NCBI GenBank assembly: GCA_002368665.1
Contig: DFEK01000011.1
Coordinates: 62,001-126,000 of the forward strand
Direction: 5' to 3'
Source: Lachnospiraceae bacterium UBA3804
GTDB lineage: Bacteria > Bacillota > Clostridia > Lachnospirales > Lachnospiraceae
DNA: 64,000 nucleotides
A model generated the notes under the pieces. The model made no database searches, was not told the origin of the DNA, and saw only the letters and a list, made by a program, of their open reading frames with translations. Shown here piece after piece: positions 35,212-44,711 of the stretch; within the stretch, counting starts at the first letter, position 1, and every line of letters begins with the position of its first letter. A program made the translations under genes and the position numbers.

Positions 35212-36565
35212 TTATGCCAAAAATGTAAAGCTCATCATCAGATACAAAAACATGAATACACAAAGCAGGATAAGATAATATGTCTTTTCCAGCAGCGCAA
35301 TTCTTTTCTCCTTATCGACCAAAACAGGATCGACGAAAGCAAAGGTAAACAGATAATAAATAATAAAGTATCCCGGCAGAATATATCGCCATTCTATCTT
35401 CATAAAGGTTTCCGGCAATACCAGTAACAGAAGCATCAGCCACGCAACCCATTTCTCGTGTTTCGAAAGACTTTTATTCCATGCCAGGGCAAAAAATCCG
35501 GAGAACAAAAGGAAATAATGACCTAGGCTGAACAGCATTCCCTTTGTCTCCCTCCAGGGCACGTTATTATCTCCCGGAAACGCGATATTGGTTTTCTGAT
35601 CGTAACCGATTAATGCTCTTTTCAGAATAACCATCAGAGTATCCATGGGAGAATCGGCATAGACATCCAGTATCTGCGCCCTTGTCAGCGGAACATCATT
35701 GTCATAATGCTGCACCTTCATGGTTAGCATCTGATCGTCCGTTGCCAGAAGCGGATATGCAATGTTACCGTGAGCCATCGCATAATCGGAACTCCATGTA
35801 GTTGCGGACTGTCCGAACAGAATACCGTCTGTATTCGGCGGTAAAAGACTGTAGCTGTTCCTGTGCGTGTTAATCATAAACTGTGGTATGCAAAGGATTA
35901 AAAACGCAAGAACTCCAAGCAGCATCCCGGGAATCACTTTCTTAAGTTTTTCCTTCTTTACAATTGCCCTGACAAGATAATAAACCACGAATCCGATCAC
36001 ACCGACAAGATGTGCCATTCGAAGGCTGCAGGTAATCAGTGCAAATGTCCCGGCCAAAATGCCGTAAAGAATTCTGTGCTTTCCGTGAACGGTCAGGCAA
36101 AGGAAATAAACAAACGCAAAGAAAGCGAGCATTCCAAAGGTGTCCATCAGTGCGCTCGTCAGATACATTCTCTGGAAAGTCAGCATTATGATTACCATAA
36201 CCACCACATGGATCCTTTTCGCCTTCTCTCCTCGCAACTGTTCATACAATCCCGGGAAGAGACCACAGACAAACACGCTCCATAAAGCCGACATGAATAC
36301 CAGCCACGGATATTCAGGGCGAGGAACAACTCGTCCTTATTTTCCGCATACTCCTCATACAACCTCATACAAAATAAAAATACACCGGCCGACCACATTG
36401 TCTGCCCTGCGAATCGTCACATCTTCCATGGGCAGCATCCGGTCAACCAGCATATTCACTCCCGTCCGAAGAGTTGCGGTCAGCAAAACAGCGAGTATAA
36501 TCAATCCCACTGTTTCTCTCTTCGTTATAATGTTTAAGGAGTTTACCGAGTCCCGATTTTACCAT
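35212..36565 (-). pseudogene. broken polytopic membrane glycosyltransferase
   Basis: The intact N-terminus appears to begin at an ATG at 36565 overlapping the upstream stop (MVKSGLGKLLKHYNEER). A shift of frame near 36510-36520 leads to ETVGLIILAVLLTATLRTGV. Then a perfect 10-base tandem duplication (36353-36362 and 36363-36372) shifts the frame again to LYEEYAENKDEL. A third change near 36310-36340 leads to PEYPWLVFMSALWSVFVCGL, which runs intact to 35212. The last part alone (360 codons, from an internal ATG at 36294) has about nine helices. Together it reads as a GT39-like enzyme. Sequencing error cannot be ruled out. Confidence 0.75.
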
Positions 36566-37140
36566 TGCTTTGCTCTTCTGCCGTCTCTGCGTCCCTTGTC
36601 AAGATAGTGCAAATAGCACTCTCTGATGTCATTTTTGATTTCCTGGACAACATCGGGATTGAGTTCAATATACATATACACATCAAAGTCCCTGTTTCCT
36701 CTTCTGCCCTCAAACATGCCTCTGACAATGAAATGCTTCAGCAAAAGATCAGGGTCGTTTTTGCATTTCTGCGCAACATCCGGATTGGATTGGCCGTAAT
36801 ACTCTGCTTCAAATATGGGCTTCCAATACTCCTTATCCAGTTTAAGCAGACGCTTGCTTTCCTTTTTGGTGCGAAGCTTCTCCTTGATAAATTCGCTCAT
36901 GTTCATCGCATATGCGGTCCCGAAAAGCCTTAAGGTATTCCAACCGATGCCGTTTTTACGGGACATTTTCTTATAATGCTCCAATTCCCTGTGCACTTCG
37001 ATATCCACTTCCTGAATCTGATACTTATCCTCGTAGAAACGTCTTTTTTCCACTTCGGCATCATAGATCTTCTGCCAGTATTCTTCTCTTTCGGCAAGCT
37101 TAAGTTTGTATTTTTCTTCCAACTGTTCTTCCATACCCAT
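36559..37140 (-). CDS. NPDV-repeat protein of the glycosyltransferase cluster
   Basis: 193 residues, starting after AAGGAG. The first 90 residues form charged helices (coiled-coil-like, EEKYKLKLAEREEYWQKIYD). The C-terminal 100 residues hold two copies of a repeat with the core NPDV: FEAEYYGQSNPDVAQKCKND with FIVRGMFEGRRGN, and YMYIELNPDVVQEIKND with YLDKGRRDGRRA. I know this repeat only from proteins near surface-polysaccharide genes in Lachnospiraceae, without an assigned role. It has no signal or membrane helix, so it is probably cytoplasmic and may organise the glycosyltransferases. Confidence 0.7.
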   Translation of the reverse strand: MGMEEQLEEKYKLKLAEREEYWQKIYDAEVEKRRFYEDKYQIQEVDIEVHRELEHYKKMSRKNGIGWNTLRLFGTAYAMNMSEFIKEKLRTKKESKRLLKLDKEYWKPIFEAEYYGQSNPDVAQKCKNDPDLLLKHFIVRGMFEGRRGNRDFDVYMYIELNPDVVQEIKNDIRECYLHYLDKGRRDGRRAKQW

Positions 37141-37152
37141 CTGATTTTCTCC

Positions 37153-38334
37153 TTACATACCAACGACTTCGTCCAAAATATCCTCCACCAGCTTAAGCTG
37201 GTTTCTGCAGGAATATTCCTTCAATGCCACTTCCCTGATTTCCTGCTGTTTTAAGCGTACTTCCTCATCGCTCATTCGGTAAATCTTCTCCAGTGAATCC
37301 AACCATTCTCCGGGTTCACAGATGTATCCGTTCTCTCCCTGCGAGATGGCGCACTTATACGTATAGACCGGGCTTGCGCAGGTTATCGTTCCCACAATGG
37401 CACACTCGAAATACTTCAGTTCCGATTTGCAGTTTGAGAAGATATTATTGATTAACGGTGCAACGTTAACATCGCTCTTGGCCTGTTCAAACTGCAGGTC
37501 CACAAAAGGCTTAAACGGCACGAAACGAACACGGTCGTTATCCACCAGTTTCCTCCAGTTCTCCGGGAAATTCATATATCCGACAATCTTTAAAACCGTA
37601 TCATCATGCGCATGCAGGAACTTTTCAATCTCCGGCATCGCAACCATGAAATCCTTCACATGTGTCGGCGAACCACTGAAATAGCCGATCTCAAAAGGCT
37701 TCTCGGAACGCATCTTCTGTTTTTGATTAAAATACTCTTCCGAAACCCTTTCCTGATACCAGTTTAAATAGTTGTGCAACACGTAGCAGGGCTTGGAAAA
37801 ATCGACATTAAGATATCCGGATAAGAATTCATTTGTCGAGATAAAGAAATCGCTTTGTTCCGCTACAGTCCTTATTCGTTTCATATACTCGGACCATGCA
37901 TCTTTCATGGCAAATTCCGATACACCGATAGCGGTACATAAATCCTCCACATACCTCGGATCATACACTAAATCATCGATGTCATAGCCGACCGGAATAT
38001 TGGCTTTCTTCACTTCTGCCATGAATTCATCCATCTTCTCATCCTGCTCGCACCGGATAATAATCAATACATCGACAGCATCCAGATTGCACGCCAAATC
38101 GATACGATCCTGATACTCAAAACATGCTCCGGCCCAATAGAGGCTGTACTCCAAGGTTCCGGCAACGTTGTACCCACGGTAACGAAACGTACTGCTGTCA
38201 AAGCCCCCGTACAAATAAGCCACCGTTTTCTTACCGAGTTTTTTGGCCTCTTTCAGTTTCTCGATTCTTCTGCGGTAAGGCAGGTTCCAGGGACTGTCCA
38301 GATAGAATTCTTTTGTATGTTCGAGTTGATACAT
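37153..38334 (-). CDS. GT-B glycosyltransferase (GT4/GT1-like)
   Basis: 393 residues. The two-domain GT-B layout shows in VAYLYGGFDSSTFRYRGYN near the N-terminus, the acceptor side VGYDIDDLVYDPRYV, and in the donor side YFSGSPTHVKDF and NCKSELKYFECAIVGT, the last with the acidic residue (ELKYFE) expected to bind the nucleotide-sugar ribose. It likely extends the glycan in the cytoplasm before export. It starts 4 bases before the Wzt stop. Specificity is unknown. Confidence 0.8.
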   Translation of the reverse strand: MYQLEHTKEFYLDSPWNLPYRRRIEKLKEAKKLGKKTVAYLYGGFDSSTFRYRGYNVAGTLEYSLYWAGACFEYQDRIDLACNLDAVDVLIIIRCEQDEKMDEFMAEVKKANIPVGYDIDDLVYDPRYVEDLCTAIGVSEFAMKDAWSEYMKRIRTVAEQSDFFISTNEFLSGYLNVDFSKPCYVLHNYLNWYQERVSEEYFNQKQKMRSEKPFEIGYFSGSPTHVKDFMVAMPEIEKFLHAHDDTVLKIVGYMNFPENWRKLVDNDRVRFVPFKPFVDLQFEQAKSDVNVAPLINNIFSNCKSELKYFECAIVGTITCASPVYTYKCAISQGENGYICEPGEWLDSLEKIYRMSDEEVRLKQQEIREVALKEYSCRNQLKLVEDILDEVVGM

Positions 38335-38337
38335 AGT

Positions 38338-39528
38338 TTATTCCTTTATCCATTCGTGTTTAAGGTATACCATACCTCTCTCACTTCTCTGATTCTCCAC
38401 TTCAAACTCAGCCACTTTGCCTTCAAACAATGCGGTAACGCCCTGATTGTCGATGATATGAAGGTCAAAGTAGTATTTTCCGCGAAGGAGGTTCATTTCC
38501 GAGAAAACAATCGTAAAGTTCTTCCGTCCCTCCCACGGTTTGCATTCAATCTGATCCGTGGAAGTGGAAACTCCGTAGCAGAATACACCGTCCACCCTTA
38601 CCAGATTGACTTCGATCTGATATCCTTCAAACAGGCCGACCGCAAATAAATCAAGGCGCAGTTTCAGTTCGTCTCCGATAAAGTAAACGCCCTTATGATT
38701 GCCGGACATGTCCGTAAGAGACGCACTTTCGAATACCACTTCTCCGACCGCGTCTTCGTTTTCTTCATTGTTTCCTTCCTTCAGAATCTTTTTGGAACGC
38801 ATATAATCAAGGTACTTCATGCGTACTTCCAGGGGAGTGCCTTCTTCTTTGATCAGACCGTCACAGATCCAGATACACTTGTCACAGATTCGTTCAATCT
38901 GATCCATGGAGTGCGATACAATTACAATTGTAGTACCGGACTGTTTAATCTCCATAAGACGGTTAAAGCATTTATCCTGGAAGGTAATGTCGCCGACCGC
39001 CAGAATTTCATCAATCAGAAGAATATCCGCATCCACGTTGATGGCAACCGAGAACGCAAGTCTCATATACATACCCGACGAATAGGTTCTGACGGGATTG
39101 TCGATGTATTCTTCCAGTTCGGAGAACGCAATAATGTCATCCAGTCTGTTCTTGATTTCTTTACGGGAAAGGCCGAAAACGGAAGCATTGATGAATATAT
39201 TCTCCCGTCCGCTTAAGTCCGGATGAAAGCCCGCACCGAGTTCCAAAAGGCTGGAGACACGACCCGACAATTCAATTTTACCGGAGTTCGGATACAGAAT
39301 TCTGGTGAGCATCTTTAGGGTCGTACTTTTACCGCATCCGTTGGAACCGATAAGGCCCAGCGCCTGACCTTTCTTTACTTCGAAACTGATTCCCTTAAGT
39401 ACCCATGAACTCTCATACTTATTTCGTTTCCAGTGAATCACCCTGTCCTTTAAGGTGTTGCTTTTGTCGTGGTAATTCTTGAATTTAATTTTGACATCTT
39501 TAACTTCTATCGCATTTCCAGGCTTCAT
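38338..39528 (-). CDS. wzt: polysaccharide ABC transporter ATPase with C-terminal Wzt-type domain
   Basis: 396 residues. The ATPase holds Walker A GSNGCGKST, the family mark ELGAGFHPDLSGRENIF, the signature YSSGMYMRLAF, and Walker B ILLIDEILAVGD. After about residue 240 comes a beta-sandwich like the Wzt C-terminal domain, which in other systems recognises the end modification of the glycan before export. Its ATG overlaps the Wzm stop by one base, so the pair is coupled. It energises export of a lipid-linked glycan. Confidence 0.9.
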   Translation of the reverse strand: MKPGNAIEVKDVKIKFKNYHDKSNTLKDRVIHWKRNKYESSWVLKGISFEVKKGQALGLIGSNGCGKSTTLKMLTRILYPNSGKIELSGRVSSLLELGAGFHPDLSGRENIFINASVFGLSRKEIKNRLDDIIAFSELEEYIDNPVRTYSSGMYMRLAFSVAINVDADILLIDEILAVGDITFQDKCFNRLMEIKQSGTTIVIVSHSMDQIERICDKCIWICDGLIKEEGTPLEVRMKYLDYMRSKKILKEGNNEENEDAVGEVVFESASLTDMSGNHKGVYFIGDELKLRLDLFAVGLFEGYQIEVNLVRVDGVFCYGVSTSTDQIECKPWEGRKNFTIVFSEMNLLRGKYYFDLHIIDNQGVTALFEGKVAEFEVENQRSERGMVYLKHEWIKE

Positions 39529-40307
39529 TAAAACTCCCTCGCAAATCCTTTCTGTAATACGGCGAACAAAATCTTTCCGACGATAAAGACAACCACACCC
39601 AGGATGATTGCATTAAGCAGTGTCAGCATATCCGGAACTTTTCCGTAGTAGAGAATGTCTCTGTACGCTATCGTAATGGACGTCATCGGATTAAGATAAA
39701 ACAGTCTCACAAACTTCTCCGGAACGGCATCGACAGGGTAAACGATCGGAGTTAAATACATCCAGCCCATGGCAACAATTTGCAAAAAAGGCTCCAAATC
39801 CCTGAAATAAACCGTCAGTGCCGAAGCAATATACACAACACCAAGTGCAAACAAAAATTCAATGAGCATGATTAACGGCAGATAGCATAGGGCCTTTAAA
39901 TTCAGACCCATTCCGCTGATTAAAACCACAGCGAATACCACGATGAAACTTAAGAGCATATTCACGAACTGGCTGATGGTATAGGAAAGGGGAAGCACCT
40001 CTCTCGGGAAATAAATCTTCTTTACCAGGTCTTTTTCGTTCAGGACCGCCTTCGCTCCGCCGCTTAAGCAGGTGCTGAAGAAAATCCAGGGCACCAAAGC
40101 GACAAAGAGAAAGAGATAGAATTTCTCGATATTCATCCTCATAATGATTGAGAATACAATCGTATAGATGCACAGCTGAAGAAGGGGATTTAAAAACATC
40201 CAAAGGAAGCCAAGCACGGAATCCCTATACCTGGATTTCAAATCTCTTCTTACAAGGCTGAACACCATCTCCCTGTATTGCCATAACTCACGCAACTGTT
40301 TCATCAT
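39528..40307 (-). CDS. wzm: polysaccharide ABC transporter permease
   Basis: 259 residues with six membrane helices of the ABC-2 type. The family mark DLKSRYRDSVLGFLWMFLNP is near the N-terminus, and the coupling region FLQIVAMGWMYLTPIVYPVD is near the C-terminus. It forms the channel for the Wzt ATPase encoded next. The second ATG (40304) has a better distance to GAGG than the first, so either start is possible. ABC-dependent export implies that chains are completed in the cytoplasm. Confidence 0.9.
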   Translation of the reverse strand: MMKQLRELWQYREMVFSLVRRDLKSRYRDSVLGFLWMFLNPLLQLCIYTIVFSIIMRMNIEKFYLFLFVALVPWIFFSTCLSGGAKAVLNEKDLVKKIYFPREVLPLSYTISQFVNMLLSFIVVFAVVLISGMGLNLKALCYLPLIMLIEFLFALGVVYIASALTVYFRDLEPFLQIVAMGWMYLTPIVYPVDAVPEKFVRLFYLNPMTSITIAYRDILYYGKVPDMLTLLNAIILGVVVFIVGKILFAVLQKGFAREF

Positions 40308-40326
40308 GTTACCTCATATCCTGTCT

Positions 40327-42636
40327 TTATTTGGGTTCGACCATCATACCTTCATTGGAGTTATATTCCACACCGGCACGGTATTTTGGCATCTCCCATT
40401 TCGTATTCCATTTCTTTTCGTAATAGGCTTTATTCTTTTCGAATATCTCTTTGTACTCTTTGCTCTCGAGCTTTTTGAAGGACGCGTTGTTCACATGGTG
40501 AACGAAAACATCCTCCGCAAGATAAATCTCATATCCCGCCTTCTTTACCACCATGGCGTAATCGTCGTCTTCAAACATACCGACTTTGTAGGCATCATCC
40601 AGTGCACCATACCTGTCGATAATGCTCTTACGTATCATAACACCGAACATAGCGATACGGTCAATATCCCGGTATACTTCGTTCTTATGGGCAAGTGTAT
40701 ACTGGTAGGCAAAAGAATCAAGTTCCGCTTTATTCTTATAGTTTACCGAGATCATGGCTTCGTTTCCGATGGAGTTGGTCACGGCGCCCACCATGCCAAC
40801 CTTTGGATCATCGATAAAGTGCTTCACCCAGTTCGTCAGCCATCCTCTGGTCACCAGAGTATCATTGTTCAGAAGAACAATATACTCTCCTTCGGCAGTC
40901 TCGATTGCCTTATTGTTTCCACCGGCAAATCCGCTGTTTTCCTCGTTCAGAATAATCCGTAAGTTCGGATGATTCATACTCTGAAGTTCTTTTAGGTATT
41001 CCACGGTTCCGTCCGTGGAATGATTGTCTAGAACAATCAGTTCATAATTCGGATAAGCCGTCCTTTCCAAAACGGAACGGATACATTCTTTATTAAGATC
41101 CAGATTGTTGTAAGTAAGAACAACAATACTGATCTTCGGATAAACTTTGGAAAGACCGGTATAAAAGTCTTCATACCTCTTCTGCCAGTCGTTCTGTCTT
41201 GCAAACTCGACGCATTCCGCAGGCCCTTTTAACGTATCTTTTCCTTCTACACATAAACGTACGTATTCGAGGAATTTCTCGTTGTCGTTTGACATATAGA
41301 CGTATTCGTCTTTGAACGGTTCCAGTTCCGGAATCTCGGTGGTAACAACCTTCTTTCCGGCACTTAAGTATTCATAGAACTTAACGGGATTAGTCGCCTT
41401 GATTAAATCCGTGCTTGTATCGAACGGAATCAGGCAGACATCAAACTTCTCCAGTTTCCCGGGAAGCACATCGTATTTCTTCTCTCCAAGCAGTTTAATA
41501 TTATCATAGTTCTTGAATTTATTCTTATTATTTGACACTTCGCCGATTAAAACGATATCACAGTCCGGCATATTCTTCGCCACATAGCAGACCTTTTCGT
41601 AATCGAACCAGTCCGAAATTGCGCCGTAATAGCCGATTACAGGGCGTTCGTTCGCGCTTCTTTCGGAGGAAACCATGAAGTGTTCCGTTTCCGTACCGTT
41701 TCGGATAATCGAAGTTTTGTCCGTATACTTCGTGGCAATCTCGTTTAAGAAATTCGAACTGGTCACCACATGGTCGCTTTCCGTAAGCAGTCTGATGCAG
41801 TTTTCCTTCAGGGCATCGGAAGCCGTCGTCATAAAGCCCGTGTAGTCATCCATGTAGTCCGTGATGATCTTAAAGCCGAATTCATTCCTAAGATAAAGCG
41901 CCGTATCCACCCAGTTGGGGTAGTCCACGATAATAATCGCATCATTGATTGCATATTGAGTCACAATCTGTTTCAACGAATTATTGAGCCACTCTATCTT
42001 CTCTTCGCTGTCCGCAAAGAAAATCGCAGGGCAGATCGGAGAATAGAAGTCCACCGTATAAAGGTTATCATAGATTTCTTCCACACCGTCTTTGCGGTCG
42101 AAATCGTTATTCACATAGAAAACCCTGTGTCCGTTCTGCGCAAAGCGTTTTGCAAACTGCTGCGGACGCTGGAAACGGAAATTATAGGCGATTACGGACA
42201 GAATGATAATATCCACCTTGGAATACTCTTTCTTCACGATTTCCCAGGTTCTGAAATTCAGTCCGCCGGGAACAATGATGTTCGATAACTCTCCCGCCGA
42301 ACCCGAGGAATAATCGTTTACATTCAGCATTTTGGCCGTATTGATGATGTAGTTGAAACCGTCATCTTTGGTAATGGCACCGCCGATTTTATCGCCTTTT
42401 AGGCGCGTTCTGACCAGCTTCCAGAACTGTTTGCGTTTCGCTTTATCCTTGGAACAAGCCTGGGTAATAAAACGATAAAGCAAAAGCGACGCGCGAAACG
42501 CCTTCTCGGAATTGATCTGATAACAGTACTCTCTGGCTTTGGCCATCGCCCTGTCACGGTTTGCACATTCCTCGGCGCTCTTGGCAAGTTCCTGTTCTTT
42601 TTCCCTTAAGTACTCTTCCGGGTTAATATTGCTCAT
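40327..42636 (-). CDS. double glycosyltransferase (GT-B plus GT2 domain)
   Basis: 769 residues from the ATG at 42636, six bases after AAGAGG. Residues about 150-490 form a GT-B half (SKVDIIILSVIAYNFRFQRP, ITDYMDDYTGFMTTASDA, PVKFYEYLSAGKKVV). From about 505 a GT2 domain follows (KISIVVLTYNNLDLNKECIR, NSGFAGGNNKAIETAEGEY, LLNNDTLVTRGWL with the DxD-like NND). Two catalytic units in one chain could add two different sugars in turn. The first half is a paralogue of the next gene (MVIYDYMDDTISMQTSEV, PVKLYEYISYGKTVI). Confidence 0.85.
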   Translation of the reverse strand: MSNINPEEYLREKEQELAKSAEECANRDRAMAKAREYCYQINSEKAFRASLLLYRFITQACSKDKAKRKQFWKLVRTRLKGDKIGGAITKDDGFNYIINTAKMLNVNDYSSGSAGELSNIIVPGGLNFRTWEIVKKEYSKVDIIILSVIAYNFRFQRPQQFAKRFAQNGHRVFYVNNDFDRKDGVEEIYDNLYTVDFYSPICPAIFFADSEEKIEWLNNSLKQIVTQYAINDAIIIVDYPNWVDTALYLRNEFGFKIITDYMDDYTGFMTTASDALKENCIRLLTESDHVVTSSNFLNEIATKYTDKTSIIRNGTETEHFMVSSERSANERPVIGYYGAISDWFDYEKVCYVAKNMPDCDIVLIGEVSNNKNKFKNYDNIKLLGEKKYDVLPGKLEKFDVCLIPFDTSTDLIKATNPVKFYEYLSAGKKVVTTEIPELEPFKDEYVYMSNDNEKFLEYVRLCVEGKDTLKGPAECVEFARQNDWQKRYEDFYTGLSKVYPKISIVVLTYNNLDLNKECIRSVLERTAYPNYELIVLDNHSTDGTVEYLKELQSMNHPNLRIILNEENSGFAGGNNKAIETAEGEYIVLLNNDTLVTRGWLTNWVKHFIDDPKVGMVGAVTNSIGNEAMISVNYKNKAELDSFAYQYTLAHKNEVYRDIDRIAMFGVMIRKSIIDRYGALDDAYKVGMFEDDDYAMVVKKAGYEIYLAEDVFVHHVNNASFKKLESKEYKEIFEKNKAYYEKKWNTKWEMPKYRAGVEYNSNEGMMVEPK

Positions 42637-42638
42637 CT

Positions 42639-43709
42639 TCAACCTCTTAATTCATAAGTGTTTGCAATGTCTTCATGAGCCTGCTCGGCTCTGTGTCTCC
42701 ATGTATTGTTCTCAAGAAATTCTTTCTGGGAAGCCTCATCATACTTGCTTTCAAGCTTGCCTTCTCCCAGCAATTTCAGGATATTCATATACTCTTCCGA
42801 AGAATAATATAACCAGACGAAATCAGCGAATCTTTGGACTTCATCGTAGCCCACGCTGATGACCGTTTTGCCGTAACTGATATATTCATACAGTTTCACC
42901 GGATCAACCGCCTTAATGATGTCGTTGACAACGAAGGGCATAAGCAGGGCATCCATGTCTTTAATTTCATCCGCAATCTTACTGTGCTCCACCACTCCGT
43001 GGTAGAAGATTTTCTCATTCTGAGGCGTTTCCCCGTCCGAAGGTCCCCAGAAATGATACTCAAGATTCGGAATATTCTCAAGGCTTTGCAGGATAGTCTT
43101 CCAGTCCATCCACGAAGAAATCGTACCCACATAACCTAAGCGTATGGTTTCGGAAACGCCACTTTGAGCCGGCGGAATTAACTGTTCTCCCCGGAATGCG
43201 TTTCTGAGAAGCCTAGCTTTACTCTTCGCCCCTTCCGGAAGTAAATTCATCAGATAATTACTGCTGGCAAAAATGATATCCGCTCTTTCGCAGAGGCGAT
43301 TATGCTGGTCCGTATAAGCTTTAATCAGGACTTCGCTTGTCTGCATGGAAATCGTATCATCCATGTAGTCGTAAATGACCATTCCCTTGTAGTCTTCCGG
43401 AACATATTTGATAAACAACGGAGAGCCAAGCCAGAGGATATCATACGCATTTATATCACCCGCTCTTTTACGAAAGACCCGCTTCGACTGTGCAGCCAGA
43501 AATCCCACACGCTCCTGATAGGGATAGAGGTTAAACGTAAAGAACGAGTCCGGCACCCTGGTATTTCTTTGTTTTTTAATCTTCTTAAGCACATGAACGG
43601 GGCTTGCCACCGTAATCTCGAAATGCTTTTCAAGTTCCATTTCGAGAAAGTGCGGTCTCTGGGCAATCCACTCCCATTCAATTGCGCATAAGTAAAGCAT
43701 TTTCAGCAT
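42639..43709 (-). CDS. GT-B glycosyltransferase
   Basis: 356 residues from the ATG at 43709 after AGAGGAA; an ATG at 43733 lacks a site. Motifs: YLCAIEWEWIAQRPHFLEM at the N-terminus, MVIYDYMDDTISMQTSEV in the middle, and VDPVKLYEYISYGKTVIS near the donor site. It resembles the N-terminal half of the next protein in the operon, so one probably arose from the other. It is likely cytoplasmic and adds one sugar of the repeat unit. Confidence 0.8.
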   Translation of the reverse strand: MLKMLYLCAIEWEWIAQRPHFLEMELEKHFEITVASPVHVLKKIKKQRNTRVPDSFFTFNLYPYQERVGFLAAQSKRVFRKRAGDINAYDILWLGSPLFIKYVPEDYKGMVIYDYMDDTISMQTSEVLIKAYTDQHNRLCERADIIFASSNYLMNLLPEGAKSKARLLRNAFRGEQLIPPAQSGVSETIRLGYVGTISSWMDWKTILQSLENIPNLEYHFWGPSDGETPQNEKIFYHGVVEHSKIADEIKDMDALLMPFVVNDIIKAVDPVKLYEYISYGKTVISVGYDEVQRFADFVWLYYSSEEYMNILKLLGEGKLESKYDEASQKEFLENNTWRHRAEQAHEDIANTYELRG

Positions 43710-43745
43710 AGTATTTCCTCTAAAGTTCTGCACCGATTGCGTTGC

Positions 43746-44711
43746 CTAGATATACATCAGTTCTCCGACCACCTGCACAAAGCCCTGCTTTAAAAACTTG
43801 TGTTTAATCACTCTTCCGACGCGCACAAACTTGTTGTGATGATAAAGGTCGGCATACAGTTTCATCAATTTGGTCTGCTCTTCACTTAACGAATCCTTAT
43901 AATACTTAAGATACGAGCCTGCCTGATCCACGGACATCACAAGCGTTTTCTTGACATAGTTTCCGCCGAAGAGTCTCTTAAAGATAAATCCGATAGTATT
44001 AACTTTCGTCGCTCCGATGGAGTTATTGGCATGCTGACGATAGAGAATCGTGCTTTCCTTTAAGCAGGCAATCTCGCCGAAGCAGCAGGCCGTTAAGGTT
44101 AGCCACCAGTCATGCATGGCAACGTTTGTGTCGCCTAAGTGTACCAGGTCATTTAACGCCTTGTTCCACATCATCGTACAGCCCGTAATGTTGTTCTGAA
44201 TAAGCAGATGCGACAAATCTTTAACATCGGGTTTCAGTGCCCTGTATTTGAAAAACGAATCTCCAAGTTCATTCAGTTCGGAATCCACAACCTTTAAGTC
44301 CGTATGCACAAGAATCGGTTTCGTGGCATCCTTTTCCGTTTCTTTCATCAACGCCATGGTTTTCTCAATCTTCTCCGGAAGCCAGTAATCGTCCTGGTCG
44401 CAAAACATAAAGTAGTTGAAGCTATAGTTATCCTTTACGTAGTTCAGGATGAGAGCAAAGTTCTGTTTCGCGTTTCCGGTATTCTCTTTACCGGGGTTCG
44501 GAACAACAACGATTTTCCCGGAATTTTCGGACGCGTAACGCTCGATTATTCCGGCAGTCTCATCCGTCGAAGCATCATCCCTTACAAACAAAACCCAGTC
44601 CGTATAAGTCTGCTCAAGAATACTCTTAAGCTGCTCATTAATGTACTCAGCCCCGTTGTAGCAGGCAAGACAGATTGCTATGGTATTTTGAGTAATCGTT
44701 ACTGTTTCCAT
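43746..44711 (-). CDS. GT2 glycosyltransferase, rhamnosyltransferase-like
   Basis: 321 residues from an ATG at 44711 that overlaps the stop of the upstream gene by 13 bases. GT2 marks are IAICLACYNGAEYINEQLKS, FVRDDASTDETAGIIER, and the metal-binding FMFCDQDDYWLPEKIEK. The CDQDDxW pattern is common in rhamnosyltransferases of the RfbF type. A membrane-associated C-terminus (KHKFLKQGFVQVVGELMYI) is possible. The neighbour upstream also has a Cps2T-like rhamnosyltransferase domain, which strengthens the case for rhamnose in the polymer. Confidence 0.85.
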   Translation of the reverse strand: METVTITQNTIAICLACYNGAEYINEQLKSILEQTYTDWVLFVRDDASTDETAGIIERYASENSGKIVVVPNPGKENTGNAKQNFALILNYVKDNYSFNYFMFCDQDDYWLPEKIEKTMALMKETEKDATKPILVHTDLKVVDSELNELGDSFFKYRALKPDVKDLSHLLIQNNITGCTMMWNKALNDLVHLGDTNVAMHDWWLTLTACCFGEIACLKESTILYRQHANNSIGATKVNTIGFIFKRLFGGNYVKKTLVMSVDQAGSYLKYYKDSLSEEQTKLMKLYADLYHHNKFVRVGRVIKHKFLKQGFVQVVGELMYI

